Part shown: positions 16,745-26,303 of the stretch, piece after piece | Numbering within the stretch: position 1 is the first letter of the stretch | Layout of the letters: every line of letters starts with the position of its first letter | Assembly (NCBI GenBank): GCA_025210335.1 | Contig: JAOARY010000029.1 | Coordinates: forward strand, 1-62,580 | Length of the DNA stretch: 62,580 bases | Source of the DNA: Peptostreptococcaceae bacterium | GTDB lineage: Bacteria; Bacillota; Clostridia; Peptostreptococcales; Peptostreptococcaceae | Reading direction: 5' to 3' | The notes under the pieces: model-generated | Database searches by the model: none | What the model was told of the DNA's origin: nothing | The model's input: only the letters and a program-made list of their open reading frames with translations | Position numbers and translations under genes: made by a program

Positions 16745-18586
16745 ATGGCTAAAAAAGAAGAATATTCAAGACAAGTAAATAATCATATTGTAGATGTAAT
16801 AACACCAATGGCTATAGAATTTCATCAATCAGACTTTTGGTTTGGTGAAAATCTTGCAAGAGTACTTTTAGTTACTAATTATCCACCACGAGTAAAAATT
16901 GGTTGGCTTTCAAAAATAGCAAATATGGAGGGGGTTACTTGTTCAATACATTTAACGCCTACGGATTCAACTGATGAATTGGTAAATAAAATTTCTAAAA
17001 GCATAGGTGAGTTAGCAGGTAAGCTTAATAATGGGGGTTCGGCTCTTATGATGCAAAGGACCGAACAACAATATAATGATGCTAAAAAATTACTTCAAAA
17101 GATAGACCAGGAACAAGAAAATGTACGTTACGTTACAATAGCAATAATGATTACAGCAAAAAATAAAGAGAAACTAGAACGTAGAACCAAGAAAGTACAA
17201 AGTGCATTAGCAGGATCTAAAATGAAAGGTAGAACAGCTATGTTTAAACAGGAAGATGCACTTAATGCTGTTTCACCGTATGGTATTTGTCCTGAAAGCA
17301 TACAAGAAATTGCAAAACGTAATATGCCAATTAGTACGGTCGCAGGAAGTTACCCTTTCAACTCTTCAGGACTTAATGATGGTAGAGGGTATATATATGG
17401 TAAAGATAATTCAGGTGGGATAATACTTATAGATCCCTGGTTAAGAGGAGGAGATCGTACAAATTCTAACTGGACGATTTTAGGATTACCAGGTGTAGGT
17501 AAATCAACAGCAGTTAAGCATATGTTTCTTAATGAATACAGCCAGGGAACAAAAATAATTATAATAGATCCTGAACGAGAATATAAAGAATTATGTGAAA
17601 ACTTAGGAGGTCAATGGATAAATTGCGGTGGTGGCCGTGGTGGTAAAATAAATCCCCTTCAAGTAAAAGAAGTTCCAAGTGATGATGAAGATGATAATGA
17701 AGATGATAAGCTATACAAAGATGAAGGTAAGGGTATAGGTCCGTTAGCTTTACATATGCAAACAATTCGTACATTTTTCAGATTATACCTTAAAAATCTT
17801 AAAGATATAGATAGAGCTTTATTAGAAATGTCATTGGAAGAAGTATATAAAGAAAAAAATATTGACTATGACACAGATATTTCAACTATTCCGAATGAGC
17901 AATATCCTTTAATGGAGGACCTATATAATTATTTAGTAGAAAAAGCTAAAGATGAAACTTTAAGCGAAAAAAGAAGAGATCAATATGATGATTTATCTTT
18001 ATTATTAAGAAGTATTGCGATTGGGGCCGATTCGGCTTTATGGAATGGACATACAACAATTAAAGCTAAATCCGATTTTATTGTTCTTGATACATATAAT
18101 TTACAGGACGCTGATGAATCAACAAAAAGAACACAATATTTCAATATACTTACATGGGCTTGGCAGCAGTTGTCTAATAATAGAGATGAAAAAGTCTTAT
18201 TAGGTATAGACGAGGCTTACTTAATAGTAGATCCGGAAGTACCACAAGCTTTACAATTTGCTAGAAATGTATCTAAAAGGATTCGTAAATATATGGGTGG
18301 ACTTGCAGTAATAACACACTCTGTGGTGGATTTCTTAGATGAATCGGTAAAAAGACACGGACAGGCATTACTAGATAATCCATGTTTTAAGTTCTTTATG
18401 GGATCAGATGGTAAGAACTTAGAGGAATTAACAAAACTAATGAATTTAACAGAGGCAGAACAAGAGATGTTAGAAAAGAAAAAAAGAGGACATGGACTTT
18501 TAATTGCCGGATCTAAGAGAATACATGCAAAAGTTGAACTTGCAGACCATGAGGCGAAATTATTTGGAAAAGGGGGAGGGAAGTAA
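16745..18586 (+). CDS. virB4: VirB4/TraE-family conjugation ATPase (catalytic part)
   Basis: 613 residues. Walker A is GLPGVGKS (247-254), followed by IIIIDPEREYKELCENLGG, the VirB4 hallmark, and Walker B near LLGIDEAYLIVDP. The C-terminal region contains the usual arginine-rich switch (RNVSKRIRKY) and KRGHGLLIAG. It powers assembly and substrate transfer. An acidic insertion (SDDEDDNEDD) sits near residue 315. A terminator overlaps its stop codon. Confidence 0.9.
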   Translation: MAKKEEYSRQVNNHIVDVITPMAIEFHQSDFWFGENLARVLLVTNYPPRVKIGWLSKIANMEGVTCSIHLTPTDSTDELVNKISKSIGELAGKLNNGGSALMMQRTEQQYNDAKKLLQKIDQEQENVRYVTIAIMITAKNKEKLERRTKKVQSALAGSKMKGRTAMFKQEDALNAVSPYGICPESIQEIAKRNMPISTVAGSYPFNSSGLNDGRGYIYGKDNSGGIILIDPWLRGGDRTNSNWTILGLPGVGKSTAVKHMFLNEYSQGTKIIIIDPEREYKELCENLGGQWINCGGGRGGKINPLQVKEVPSDDEDDNEDDKLYKDEGKGIGPLALHMQTIRTFFRLYLKNLKDIDRALLEMSLEEVYKEKNIDYDTDISTIPNEQYPLMEDLYNYLVEKAKDETLSEKRRDQYDDLSLLLRSIAIGADSALWNGHTTIKAKSDFIVLDTYNLQDADESTKRTQYFNILTWAWQQLSNNRDEKVLLGIDEAYLIVDPEVPQALQFARNVSKRIRKYMGGLAVITHSVVDFLDESVKRHGQALLDNPCFKFFMGSDGKNLEELTKLMNLTEAEQEMLEKKKRGHGLLIAGSKRIHAKVELADHEAKLFGKGGGK

Positions 18587-18602
18587 TTCCTTCTCCTTTT
18601 TT
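18573..18602 (+). terminator. Terminator overlapping the virB4 stop codon
   Basis: A 10-bp stem with two G-T pairs (18573-18582 with 18587-18596) and then six T residues. The TAA of virB4 lies in the loop. Confidence 0.65.
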
Positions 18603-18629
18603 AGTAGTTATTAATCTAGGGGGTGATTG

Positions 18630-19871
18630 ATGATGGGAAATATGCTTGTAGCATTTGGTAAAAAACTAGTAATAGATCTTTTTACAGATCCGGAAAAGAT
18701 AGTAAAAGCTATTTTGTATTTTATTATTTTTCCGATTTTGTTAATTCTATTACTTTTTGCAATACCAATTAATATGATTGTTAGTATTCCTGCTGTTCTA
18801 CTAGAAGGAGACAGTACAGGAGGGCTAACGGAAGAACAATTAAAGGTAGTTGGTATTTATCAAGATGCACCGATTGTAATTAATAAACAATGTTTAGAAT
18901 GGGTTGAAAAAAAGAAAGAAAAATATTCTTATGCTGATGATATAAGGGTTACATATAATTTTAATCTTACTTGGCAAGATTTAATGGCAATAGATGCAGT
19001 TTTATTAAATCAAGACTTTAAAAAAGCTAGAAAAAGAAAAGTATTAGATTTGGGAGAAAAATTTGTTATACAAGAAGATTATATTGAAAAATATAAAGTT
19101 AAAAAAACTAGAACGGTAACTGGTAAAGATGGTAAAACAAGGAGAAAAACTAGATGGGTTACTCGAACTAGAGCAATCATCAAGGTTAGTACAAAATCTT
19201 TTGAGGAAGTAATAAATGATTTAGGTTTTAATAACTTTGAAAAAGAAGTTGCTGAAAATATTTACAAAACTATTTTACAAACAGATATTGAAGGAAATTT
19301 AAATATTTATGATGATGTTGACTTGGGAGATCTTAAAGAATATCCACCAGGAAATGCAACTCTACCATATTTTAATCAGGCTGACAAACGTTGGGGTAAT
19401 TTAAGTTATGGGAGCAGTACAATAAGATCAGGTGGCTGCGGTCCTACATCACTTGCTATAGTTGTAGCAGGATTAACTGGAAGAACAGACATAAATCCTA
19501 AAGTTGTTGCTGATTGGAGTGTAAGAAATGGACATAGAGCAGAAGGAGCAGGAAGTTATTGGAGCTTAATGACAGAAGGGGGTAAACATTACGGACTTAA
19601 AGTTGAGGCTGTAAGTAGAAAAAATCCTAAAAAAATCGTAGATGCTTTAAGTAAAGGATATCCGGTCATTGTATCTATGGGAAGAGGTCATTTTACAAAA
19701 AGTGGGCATTTTATGGTTTTACGAGGAATTACAAAAGATGGTAAAATACTTGTAAATGATCCTGCTAGTGTAAAAAGAAGTAATCAGGAATGGAATCTAT
19801 CTATAATTATGAATGAAAGCAGTACAAATGGGGGAGTAAATGGGAGTCCGTTTTGGATATATAGACCTTAA
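18630..19871 (+). CDS. Membrane-anchored C39-like peptidase, probable conjugation wall hydrolase
   Basis: 413 residues from the ATG at 18630 (a TTG lies one codon upstream), after AGGGGG. One membrane segment (about 27-56), then an extracellular region with a basic stretch KKTRTVTGKDGKTRRKTR. The C-terminal domain (about 245-413) matches the C39_2 family: PYFNQADKRWG, GGCGPTSLA with catalytic Cys270, GHFMVLRG with His360, and NDP. In conjugation operons such proteins occupy the VirB1/NlpC hydrolase position and open peptidoglycan for the channel. Confidence 0.8.
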   Translation: MMGNMLVAFGKKLVIDLFTDPEKIVKAILYFIIFPILLILLLFAIPINMIVSIPAVLLEGDSTGGLTEEQLKVVGIYQDAPIVINKQCLEWVEKKKEKYSYADDIRVTYNFNLTWQDLMAIDAVLLNQDFKKARKRKVLDLGEKFVIQEDYIEKYKVKKTRTVTGKDGKTRRKTRWVTRTRAIIKVSTKSFEEVINDLGFNNFEKEVAENIYKTILQTDIEGNLNIYDDVDLGDLKEYPPGNATLPYFNQADKRWGNLSYGSSTIRSGGCGPTSLAIVVAGLTGRTDINPKVVADWSVRNGHRAEGAGSYWSLMTEGGKHYGLKVEAVSRKNPKKIVDALSKGYPVIVSMGRGHFTKSGHFMVLRGITKDGKILVNDPASVKRSNQEWNLSIIMNESSTNGGVNGSPFWIYRP

Positions 19872-19889
19872 TATGAGGAGGTTTTTAAA

Positions 19890-20384
19890 TTGAAAAAAAA
19901 TGTATTAATTTTGATATGTATATTCTTTTTAGGGAGTTTAGGAATATGTTTGCCTCACTTCCTATCAGATTATAAACATAGAAAGGAGGTGAATCAGATG
20001 CAAATACAAAAGGAAAACCAACAGAAACTAATGAAAGAAATAGGTTCAGACGTAGACACTATTGAAAAAGCAGAACTTTCTTCTGATGAATTACAAACAG
20101 AGCTTTATAATAAAAATCAAATGTATTTTGAAAATATTGATAGTCTTTATCAATATTTTTTATTCGGTCAAGTTGAAGATATTAAGCAAAAAGTTGAGTT
20201 TTATGTTCATGAAAACATAGATCAATCTATTTTAGATTGCTCTGTTGTACCAGGAAGTATTAAAGAAAATGATAATATAATATCGTTTTCTTTAATTATG
20301 GAGAAAGTGAAGAGTTTTAGTGTAGAAGTTAAAAAAGATTCTGACAATAAAATAATTGATATCACTATATTACATGATTTGTAA
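19890..20384 (+). CDS. Signal-anchored protein of the T4SS operon with a possible second start
   Basis: 164 residues, TTG start after GAGGAGG. One N-terminal membrane helix (about 4-24), then a soluble domain of about 125 residues ending in VKKDSDNKIIDITILHDL. No family recognised; the size and topology would suit a small VirB8-like or stabilising subunit. A perfect Shine-Dalgarno AAGGAGGTGA at 19983-19992 sits ahead of an in-frame ATG at 19998 (Met37), so a soluble 128-residue form may also be made. Confidence 0.6.
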   Translation: MKKNVLILICIFFLGSLGICLPHFLSDYKHRKEVNQMQIQKENQQKLMKEIGSDVDTIEKAELSSDELQTELYNKNQMYFENIDSLYQYFLFGQVEDIKQKVEFYVHENIDQSILDCSVVPGSIKENDNIISFSLIMEKVKSFSVEVKKDSDNKIIDITILHDL

Positions 20385-20408
20385 ACAAAAAAATAATTAC
20401 AAAAATGT

Positions 20409-20427
20409 AAAACGTTTGATACGTTTT
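20409..20427 (+). terminator. Terminator of the T4SS operon
   Basis: AAAACGT-TTGAT-ACGTTTTT stem 25 bases after the stop codon, followed by T-rich sequence. Confidence 0.65.
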
Positions 20428-20429
20428 TA

Positions 20430-20458
20430 TTTACAATAGTTTACAGAAATGATATAAT
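20430..20458 (+). promoter_or_regulatory. Promoter of the Tad pilus operon
   Basis: TTTACA (20430-20435), exactly 17 bases, TATAAT (20453-20458). A second TTTACA lies inside the spacer at 20440-20445, a possible operator half-site. It directly precedes the small DNA-binding gene at 20485. Confidence 0.8.
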
Positions 20459-20484
20459 ATTAAACAAATGGAGGGTTATGGGGT

Positions 20485-20685
20485 ATGCCAAAAAATGATG
20501 TTAAAAAGAAAATAAAAAATATGAATATGAATGTTAAACTTCCGGAAGATGATTACAGAGAATTACAAAAAATAGCTGATAATTTAGGAGGAATAACATT
20601 ATCAGCTATGATTCGTATGTTGGTATATGAAAGATTAAACAAAGTTAGGAAAAAAGGAGATCCCAAAGCCTTCCTAATGGACTAA
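20485..20685 (+). CDS. Small ribbon-helix-helix regulator heading the Tad operon
   Basis: 66 residues, site GGAGGG. NMNVKLPEDDYRELQKIADN followed by TLSAMIRMLVYERL is a clear Arc/CopG-type pattern, with a basic tail. As the first gene behind the promoter it is a likely autorepressor of the pilus operon. Confidence 0.7.
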   Translation: MPKNDVKKKIKNMNMNVKLPEDDYRELQKIADNLGGITLSAMIRMLVYERLNKVRKKGDPKAFLMD

Positions 20686-20714
20686 ATATAATTTGCAGAG
20701 GGGGAGGATATTAA

Positions 20715-21998
20715 TTGTATGCAGTAATTACAAGTCCTGAATTTTTTAAAGAAATTGAACAAGTTGTTTCTTCAAAAGGTGAAGAAATATTACTAAAAAA
20801 AATAGACGTAGATATTGATATTAATGAAGAAATAGAAAGAGTAAGTAGAATAGCTGTAAAACATCTTATAATTGATATTACATCTTTAGAAAATGAAGGG
20901 AAATTGGTACAAGCTATAAGACGCTATCGAATAAAAAAAGCAAATACTCAAATTATTATTATAGCTCCAAACTATAAACCTGGTAATGAAACATTATCAT
21001 TATTAGTAACAATGGGGGTATATGACATAATAGCTCCTGAAAAAGACCAGGAAGAAGAATTAAATATATCTCCTCTACTATTAAATGTTTTAGATAATCC
21101 TACACAATATGCTAGAGCTGTAAAATGGGATATTGGAGCTATGACTAAAAAAGAAGATGATGAGGGTACAGAAAAAACCGTAGAGAAAATAAGAATACAA
21201 AAAGAGTATGTAGATGTAGTTGAAAGTGTATTCAAAAAGGTAATAACTGTATATTCACCAACAGGGGAAGGTTCAAGCTGTATTGCAGCTCATTTAGCTC
21301 ATGCAATAGCATCAAATAAAAAATGCAAGGTTTTACTTATAGACTATAATCCTTTAAAACCTTGTCAAAGAGAAATCTTCAACATGAAGGTAGATTATAC
21401 TTTAAAAGATGCTATAGAATCTTCTATTAGAAGAACTTTAAGTAATGTAGCTTTAGAAAGTTATACAAAAGAAAGTAAGTATAACAAAAATTTATCTATT
21501 TTATCAGGCACTTATGATATAAATGATTTTTATGACACAAAAGATATAGAAATCTATGAAGAGATAATTGAAAAAGCTAAGTTTTCTTATGATTATGTAG
21601 TTATTGATACACATTCCTTTTACGATATTTATTCTACTGATGCAGCGTTAAGGTTAGCTGATGAAGTATTGATACCAGTTCGAGGTAAAGGTAGTTCTAT
21701 TGATACATTAAATAGGTATTTAGATATGTTTGGAAGATACAATGATTTTGATATAAGGAAATTTAAAACAATAATAAACAAGTATTCAGCAAACGATTTA
21801 ACTTTTATAGAAATTGAATCTAAATTGAAAACTGAAATACTAGGTTATATTTCTGATTTTAAAGATTATGATAAATCTAATGGGTTTAAAAATAATAAAC
21901 TTATGGCTCAATATACACCTATTTTAAATAAAATTGGTATAAGGGTAAATAAAAATAAAAGTTTATTAAATATATTAAATAAGATACTTAGAAGGTGA
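20715..21998 (+). CDS. tadZ: TadZ/CpaE-like pilus localization ATPase with a degenerate P-loop
   Basis: 427 residues, TTG start after GGGGGAGG. An N-terminal receiver-like domain (to about 150) precedes a MinD/ParA-fold domain. The P-loop reads SPTGEGSS (181-188): the Lys of the usual KGGxGKT is absent, as in atypical TadZ proteins. LLIDYNP and YVVIDTHSF supply the remaining motifs. TadZ proteins place the pilus machine in the cell. It lies 4 bases before the secretion ATPase gene. Confidence 0.75.
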   Translation: MYAVITSPEFFKEIEQVVSSKGEEILLKKIDVDIDINEEIERVSRIAVKHLIIDITSLENEGKLVQAIRRYRIKKANTQIIIIAPNYKPGNETLSLLVTMGVYDIIAPEKDQEEELNISPLLLNVLDNPTQYARAVKWDIGAMTKKEDDEGTEKTVEKIRIQKEYVDVVESVFKKVITVYSPTGEGSSCIAAHLAHAIASNKKCKVLLIDYNPLKPCQREIFNMKVDYTLKDAIESSIRRTLSNVALESYTKESKYNKNLSILSGTYDINDFYDTKDIEIYEEIIEKAKFSYDYVVIDTHSFYDIYSTDAALRLADEVLIPVRGKGSSIDTLNRYLDMFGRYNDFDIRKFKTIINKYSANDLTFIEIESKLKTEILGYISDFKDYDKSNGFKNNKLMAQYTPILNKIGIRVNKNKSLLNILNKILRR

Positions 21999-22002
21999 TA
22001 AC

Positions 22003-23292
22003 TTGTATGTAGATAGGATTTCAAGCAGAGCAAATATAAGAAAAGATGATGTTGAAAATATATACATATCAACATATGAGGTAATAGAAGAAATAACTAA
22101 TGAAGTAGTAAAGGAAAATAAAGAGTTAGTAAATGAAATAACTTTAGGTAATATTCCTGAAACAGCTTTAGAGAATAAAATAATTAAGATTATAAATAGA
22201 CATAATTATAAGGTTATAGGAAATACAAGAAAAGATATTATAAAAGATACATTAGATAATATCTTTGGATATGGAAATTTACAAAAATATTTAGAAAAAG
22301 AAGGTTGTAATGGGATATTTATAAATGGACCTAATAATTGTTGGAAACAAATAGGCAATAAGAGAACAGTTATAGAAGAAAATTTTGGTAACAATAAAAA
22401 CCTAGTTTCTTATATAAGAAGTATAGCAGCAAAATTAGGTGGAGAAATAAATGAAAACAAACCACTTACTAGATTTTTTGATACATACAATAAGCTAAGA
22501 ATAGTTGCTTGTTTGAATCCAGTATCTCATTTAAGCCCAACACTAGTATTTAGAAAACATAGAGATGAAAATTTTACCTTAAATGAATTAATAGATTTAG
22601 AAATGCTTACACATAAATTAGCGAATGATTTAAAAGCTTATAATGAAGTAGGAGCTAATATTGTAATTTGTGGTAAGGGTGGATCAGGTAAAACTACACT
22701 TGCTAGAGCTTTAACAGAAGAACTGCCAAAAGATACTAGAATACTGCTAATGGAAGAACACCCTGAATGGTTTTTAAAACATAAAGGAGCTTTGCAGTAT
22801 TTAGTTAAAAGAAATGAAAGAGGTCATGTTACAAATCTTGCTGAACTTACCGATTATGGTCTTTTAATGACAATAGATAGATACATATTTGGAGAGATCA
22901 GAGGGGCAGAGGCTATGCCATTTTTCAAAGGAGCTTTATCGGGAAACACAACAATGACAACTACTCATGCATGTAGTTCAAGAGATTTAATAGATATGCT
23001 TATGATAAATATGAAAATGTCAGGAACTGATATAAGTAGTGATGTTCTTAAAGAAATACTTTTCAATTCAATTAATATAATAATATTTATGGATAGCTTT
23101 ACAGTTATGGAAGTGGTAGAAATTGTAAAAGAAGATGAAGATAAGTTTAATGATCTTTGGAAGTTTGATATAAAAAACAAAGAAGTAACTTTTATTGAAG
23201 GGGAACATAAAAAGGTAAATGAAATAAAATCTAAATCGTTATTGGGGAAAATTAATGATTTAAATTTAAGAAAGGAAGAGGATAGTAATTGA
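22003..23292 (+). CDS. cpaF: Tad pilus secretion ATPase (CpaF/TadA)
   Basis: 429 residues, TTG start after AGGTGAT. Walker A GKGGSGKT (224-231), Asp-box-like MEEHPEW, and the bacterial type II/IV secretion signature FGEIRGAEAMPFFKGALSG followed by TTTHA. The N-terminal domain binds a membrane partner (IFINGPNNCWKQIGNKR). It drives pilin polymerisation through TadB/TadC. Its stop overlaps the start of tadB (TTGA). Confidence 0.9.
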   Translation: MYVDRISSRANIRKDDVENIYISTYEVIEEITNEVVKENKELVNEITLGNIPETALENKIIKIINRHNYKVIGNTRKDIIKDTLDNIFGYGNLQKYLEKEGCNGIFINGPNNCWKQIGNKRTVIEENFGNNKNLVSYIRSIAAKLGGEINENKPLTRFFDTYNKLRIVACLNPVSHLSPTLVFRKHRDENFTLNELIDLEMLTHKLANDLKAYNEVGANIVICGKGGSGKTTLARALTEELPKDTRILLMEEHPEWFLKHKGALQYLVKRNERGHVTNLAELTDYGLLMTIDRYIFGEIRGAEAMPFFKGALSGNTTMTTTHACSSRDLIDMLMINMKMSGTDISSDVLKEILFNSINIIIFMDSFTVMEVVEIVKEDEDKFNDLWKFDIKNKEVTFIEGEHKKVNEIKSKSLLGKINDLNLRKEEDSN

Positions 23293-24197
23293 TTTTTCTA
23301 TGGATTTTAATAATATTCTTTTTTACTGTAACTCTTATAATTACCTTTTTATGTACAGATATAAAATATGTTTTTACAGGTTTTAAAAAAGGGATTGGAT
23401 TTACTGCAATAACTATAGACAAGTTAATTGCAGAAGGTAAAAGATCCAGGGTAGGTAGATTGATAAAGTTCACAGATGAAATGATTTTAAATTCAAACAT
23501 AAATTTATTTATACCTTATAATGTGTTGATACATTTTTTAATATGTATTGTAGGTGGAACAATTACGTTTGTTTGGGTAAGTAGTAGCTTGAATTTTGTT
23601 ATATCTTTTCTATTTTCTATGATAGGATTTATTTTACCATATTCGATATTACAACTTGTATCAGACTTTATGACATATAAAATAAAAAAATATTCTGTAG
23701 ATTTGTTAATAATATTAAAAAACTTTTTCGCATCTACAGGAGATATATTCATAGCATTTGAAAAAACCCAAGATTTTTGTATTGAACCAATAAAAACCTA
23801 TATAGAAATAATGGTGTTTGAGTTTAAGTATAAAATAGATCCTGAAAGATGTATGGACAATTTTATAAAAAAAATAGGATATAAAGAATTAAAACTTTTT
23901 ATGGAAAATCTTAAGATTGCTTATATTCATGGTTCAGATATTAATTTATTAATAGATGAATTTATAAATGAAATAGGAAATCTAAATGATGATTCAGACA
24001 AAGAAGATGCAGAAGATAAAATATTAAATATTGGTTTATACGCTTTGTTATTTTTAAATTTTACAATAGTTAAAATTGTGCTAAATAGTAGTTATAGACT
24101 TGAAATAACTAATACAATATCAGGACAAGTAGTATTTATAGCAGATATCTTTATTTCTTTCTACATATTATATTTAACACTTCAAAGGGTTGACTAA
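23289..24197 (+). CDS. tadB: TadB-like pilus platform membrane protein
   Basis: 302 residues, TTG start inside the cpaF stop, with site GAAAGGAAGAGG. N-terminal helix 1-25, two helices near 75-120, two more at the C-terminus (248-300). The central cytosolic region follows type II secretion F-domain proteins weakly. With TadC it forms the inner-membrane platform. The TAA of tadB shares its A with the ATG of tadC, so the two are translationally coupled. Confidence 0.75.
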   Translation: MIFLWILIIFFFTVTLIITFLCTDIKYVFTGFKKGIGFTAITIDKLIAEGKRSRVGRLIKFTDEMILNSNINLFIPYNVLIHFLICIVGGTITFVWVSSSLNFVISFLFSMIGFILPYSILQLVSDFMTYKIKKYSVDLLIILKNFFASTGDIFIAFEKTQDFCIEPIKTYIEIMVFEFKYKIDPERCMDNFIKKIGYKELKLFMENLKIAYIHGSDINLLIDEFINEIGNLNDDSDKEDAEDKILNIGLYALLFLNFTIVKIVLNSSYRLEITNTISGQVVFIADIFISFYILYLTLQRVD

Positions 24198-25051
24198 TGA
24201 AAGGAGTGACTATTATAAATTATTTTCTTATTATAAGTTTAAGTTTATTTATTACTTCTTTAATATTTAGTATATATTTTCTGCTAAAAATTAAGGGGAA
24301 AGGAGGGGATAAACCAAAAAAAGAAGATAAGAGCAATATATATTTTAAGAATAAGAGAGATCTTTTCTTTAATAAGTTAATTAGTTTTAATTTTTTCAAA
24401 ATGATGTCTAAAGTTCTTAAAGAGGCAGGAAATCCCTTTGGTATAACTATAGAATTTTACATAGTAAATATATTATTATCTTTAATCGCATTAATATATG
24501 TAGGCTTAGATATGGGGATAAGAAAAATGATTTTTTTAGCAAGTATATATTATATACCATTTCATGTGTATTTATATAACAGATATATTTTCAAAAAAAA
24601 TACTATACAAATAGCTTTATGCGACATACAAGACATAATTTATTTTCAAGACAAAATAGGAACTGAAACATCTGTTATATTAGCAAATGCTGCAAAGTTT
24701 TCTAAAGAACCTTTAAAGCTTATATTTGAGAAAGTTTCTAGTTATTATAAAATAACTAGAAACTTAAATAGGGCATTAGATGAATTGCTAGAATCTAGTT
24801 CACTTATGGAAATTCAAGCTTTCGCTTTTACTTTAAAACAAAAAGAAAAAAATGGATTTTCAGAAGAGAATCATAAGGCACAATCAGTAATGATGAAAAG
24901 AAATAAACGTCTTAAAAAGAGAATGGCAAGGGAAATTAAACGAAATAAGTTGATAGTATCAGCTATATTGCTTTTCATGTGTTATGTATTCATGTTAGCG
25001 GTTCCAATGTTAAAAGAAACATTCCAGGGAGTAGAGCAAATATTTAGATAG
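24197..25051 (+). CDS. tadC: TadC-like pilus platform membrane protein
   Basis: 284 residues starting in the tadB stop (TAATG). N-terminal helix, a helix pair near 85-125 and a C-terminal helix (about 252-272), with a GspF-like domain between (IIYFQDKIGTETSVILANA). It pairs with TadB around the CpaF ATPase. The basic stretch KRNKRLKKRMAREIKRNK before the last helix fixes its cytosolic side. Confidence 0.75.
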   Translation: MKGVTIINYFLIISLSLFITSLIFSIYFLLKIKGKGGDKPKKEDKSNIYFKNKRDLFFNKLISFNFFKMMSKVLKEAGNPFGITIEFYIVNILLSLIALIYVGLDMGIRKMIFLASIYYIPFHVYLYNRYIFKKNTIQIALCDIQDIIYFQDKIGTETSVILANAAKFSKEPLKLIFEKVSSYYKITRNLNRALDELLESSSLMEIQAFAFTLKQKEKNGFSEENHKAQSVMMKRNKRLKKRMAREIKRNKLIVSAILLFMCYVFMLAVPMLKETFQGVEQIFR

Positions 25052-25062
25052 GAGAGGGTAAA

Positions 25063-25305
25063 ATGAATAGAACAATAATATTTTTAAGTAATGGGTTTTG
25101 TATGGCTAAAAATAAGTTTATAAAAAAAGCAAAAAATGCAGTTGACAATGATCGAGGAGGAAACTTAATTGCAGGTCTTATATTTGCAGCAATAATTATA
25201 TTGGGAGTTATTGCTATGAAAACAGATATAATGTCTGTTTTTACAGAAACTGCATCAACATTTAAAGCTTGGATTAAAACAAAAACCACAGAGATAATGA
25301 GTTAA
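25063..25305 (+). CDS. Flp-like type IVb prepilin
   Basis: 80 residues; ATG at 25063 follows TAGGAGAGGG, although ATG 25102 is an in-frame alternative. A basic leader (KNKFIKKAKNAVDNDRGG) precedes a hydrophobic helix NLIAGLIFAAIIILGVIAM. Cleavage is expected after the Gly-Gly. The usual Glu at +5 is not present. Length and position after tadC point to the major pilin, though only by architecture. Confidence 0.6.
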   Translation: MNRTIIFLSNGFCMAKNKFIKKAKNAVDNDRGGNLIAGLIFAAIIILGVIAMKTDIMSVFTETASTFKAWIKTKTTEIMS

Positions 25306-25324
25306 AAGAGGTGTAGAAAAAACA

Positions 25325-25711
25325 ATGGATATACCTGGAAAACTAATAATATCAGGGATAATAATAATAGGGATTTTACTTATTTTTGTAGTTGGAACAG
25401 AGAATACTATTCCGGCTTTTGCTAAAAATGAATTTGATAACACTTGTGATTCCTATTTTTCTGTATTAATTGCAGATGGAGGTTTAAGTGACAGTAAAAA
25501 AGATGAATTGAAAGGTAAATTGGAAGGTTTAGGACTTGAAAGTATAAAGATAAATGCTCCTCAAAATGCAGAATGGGGAGATGAAGTTAAATTAGAAATA
25601 ACAGGTAAGTATATTTATGATTCAACTAATATTTCTAGTTTAACTAAAGAAAAAGAAGAAAAAGAAATTACATATACAAATACAGGTAGAATTTTTGGTA
25701 TAGAAAATTAG
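25325..25711 (+). CDS. Pseudopilin-like pilus protein
   Basis: 128 residues with one N-terminal helix (about 6-25, preceded by MDIPGK) and a small exported domain with two Cys-region residues and a strand-rich end (WGDEVKLEITGKYIYDS). Typical of minor pilus proteins of the clostridial Tad type. The ribosome site is AAAGAGGTG. Confidence 0.6.
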   Translation: MDIPGKLIISGIIIIGILLIFVVGTENTIPAFAKNEFDNTCDSYFSVLIADGGLSDSKKDELKGKLEGLGLESIKINAPQNAEWGDEVKLEITGKYIYDSTNISSLTKEKEEKEITYTNTGRIFGIEN

Positions 25712-25766
25712 GTTAGAGCGTGGATTCATTCTCCATTCTCTGATCTAAACAAGGAGACAATAAAAA

Positions 25767-26285
25767 ATGAAGTTTTTTAAAATTTTTATGGGAACAGTGA
25801 TTATTATATCAATTTTAGTTGGTTTTGTAATGTTAATAGAAGTTCTTAAGTTATATTCTACAACCGATAAAGTTGAATATAAAACAAAATCTGCTTGTTG
25901 GGCTGCTTTCACTGTAGTTGATTTAGATGTTTTAGCTCATAGACATTTGATTTCAAATGAAGAAAACAGAGATATTTATATAAAAAAAACTTCTGCTGAA
26001 AAGGTAATAAAAGATACTATCAAAGAAAATTTGATTTTAAATAGTTCTTATTATCCGTTAGAAAGTAGTTTTTTATTAAAAGATTATCCTGTAAAAATAG
26101 ATAGATTAGAAATCTACAATCCTAATCAAATCCCTATCTTTGCACCAAATGGTAAAGCTTTAAATAATACAGCTGTATATATAGAGCTAAGATTCCCTTT
26201 GAAAATTAAATTTGTAGGGCCTGTTTATAAAAAAATAACATTAGTTGTAGATACTAAAAGTTTTTATTCTCAATTTCAAAAATAA
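25767..26285 (+). CDS. TadE-like minor pilus protein
   Basis: 172 residues; helix at about 5-27, then an exported domain ending in VGPVYKKITLVVDTKSFYSQ. The pattern of short cytosolic head, single helix and strand-rich domain matches TadE/TadF-like minor subunits. AAGGAG precedes the ATG. The 55 bases upstream carry a weak hairpin of uncertain meaning. Confidence 0.55.
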   Translation: MKFFKIFMGTVIIISILVGFVMLIEVLKLYSTTDKVEYKTKSACWAAFTVVDLDVLAHRHLISNEENRDIYIKKTSAEKVIKDTIKENLILNSSYYPLESSFLLKDYPVKIDRLEIYNPNQIPIFAPNGKALNNTAVYIELRFPLKIKFVGPVYKKITLVVDTKSFYSQFQK

Positions 26286-26303
26286 AAAATAGGAGAGGTT
26301 ACA

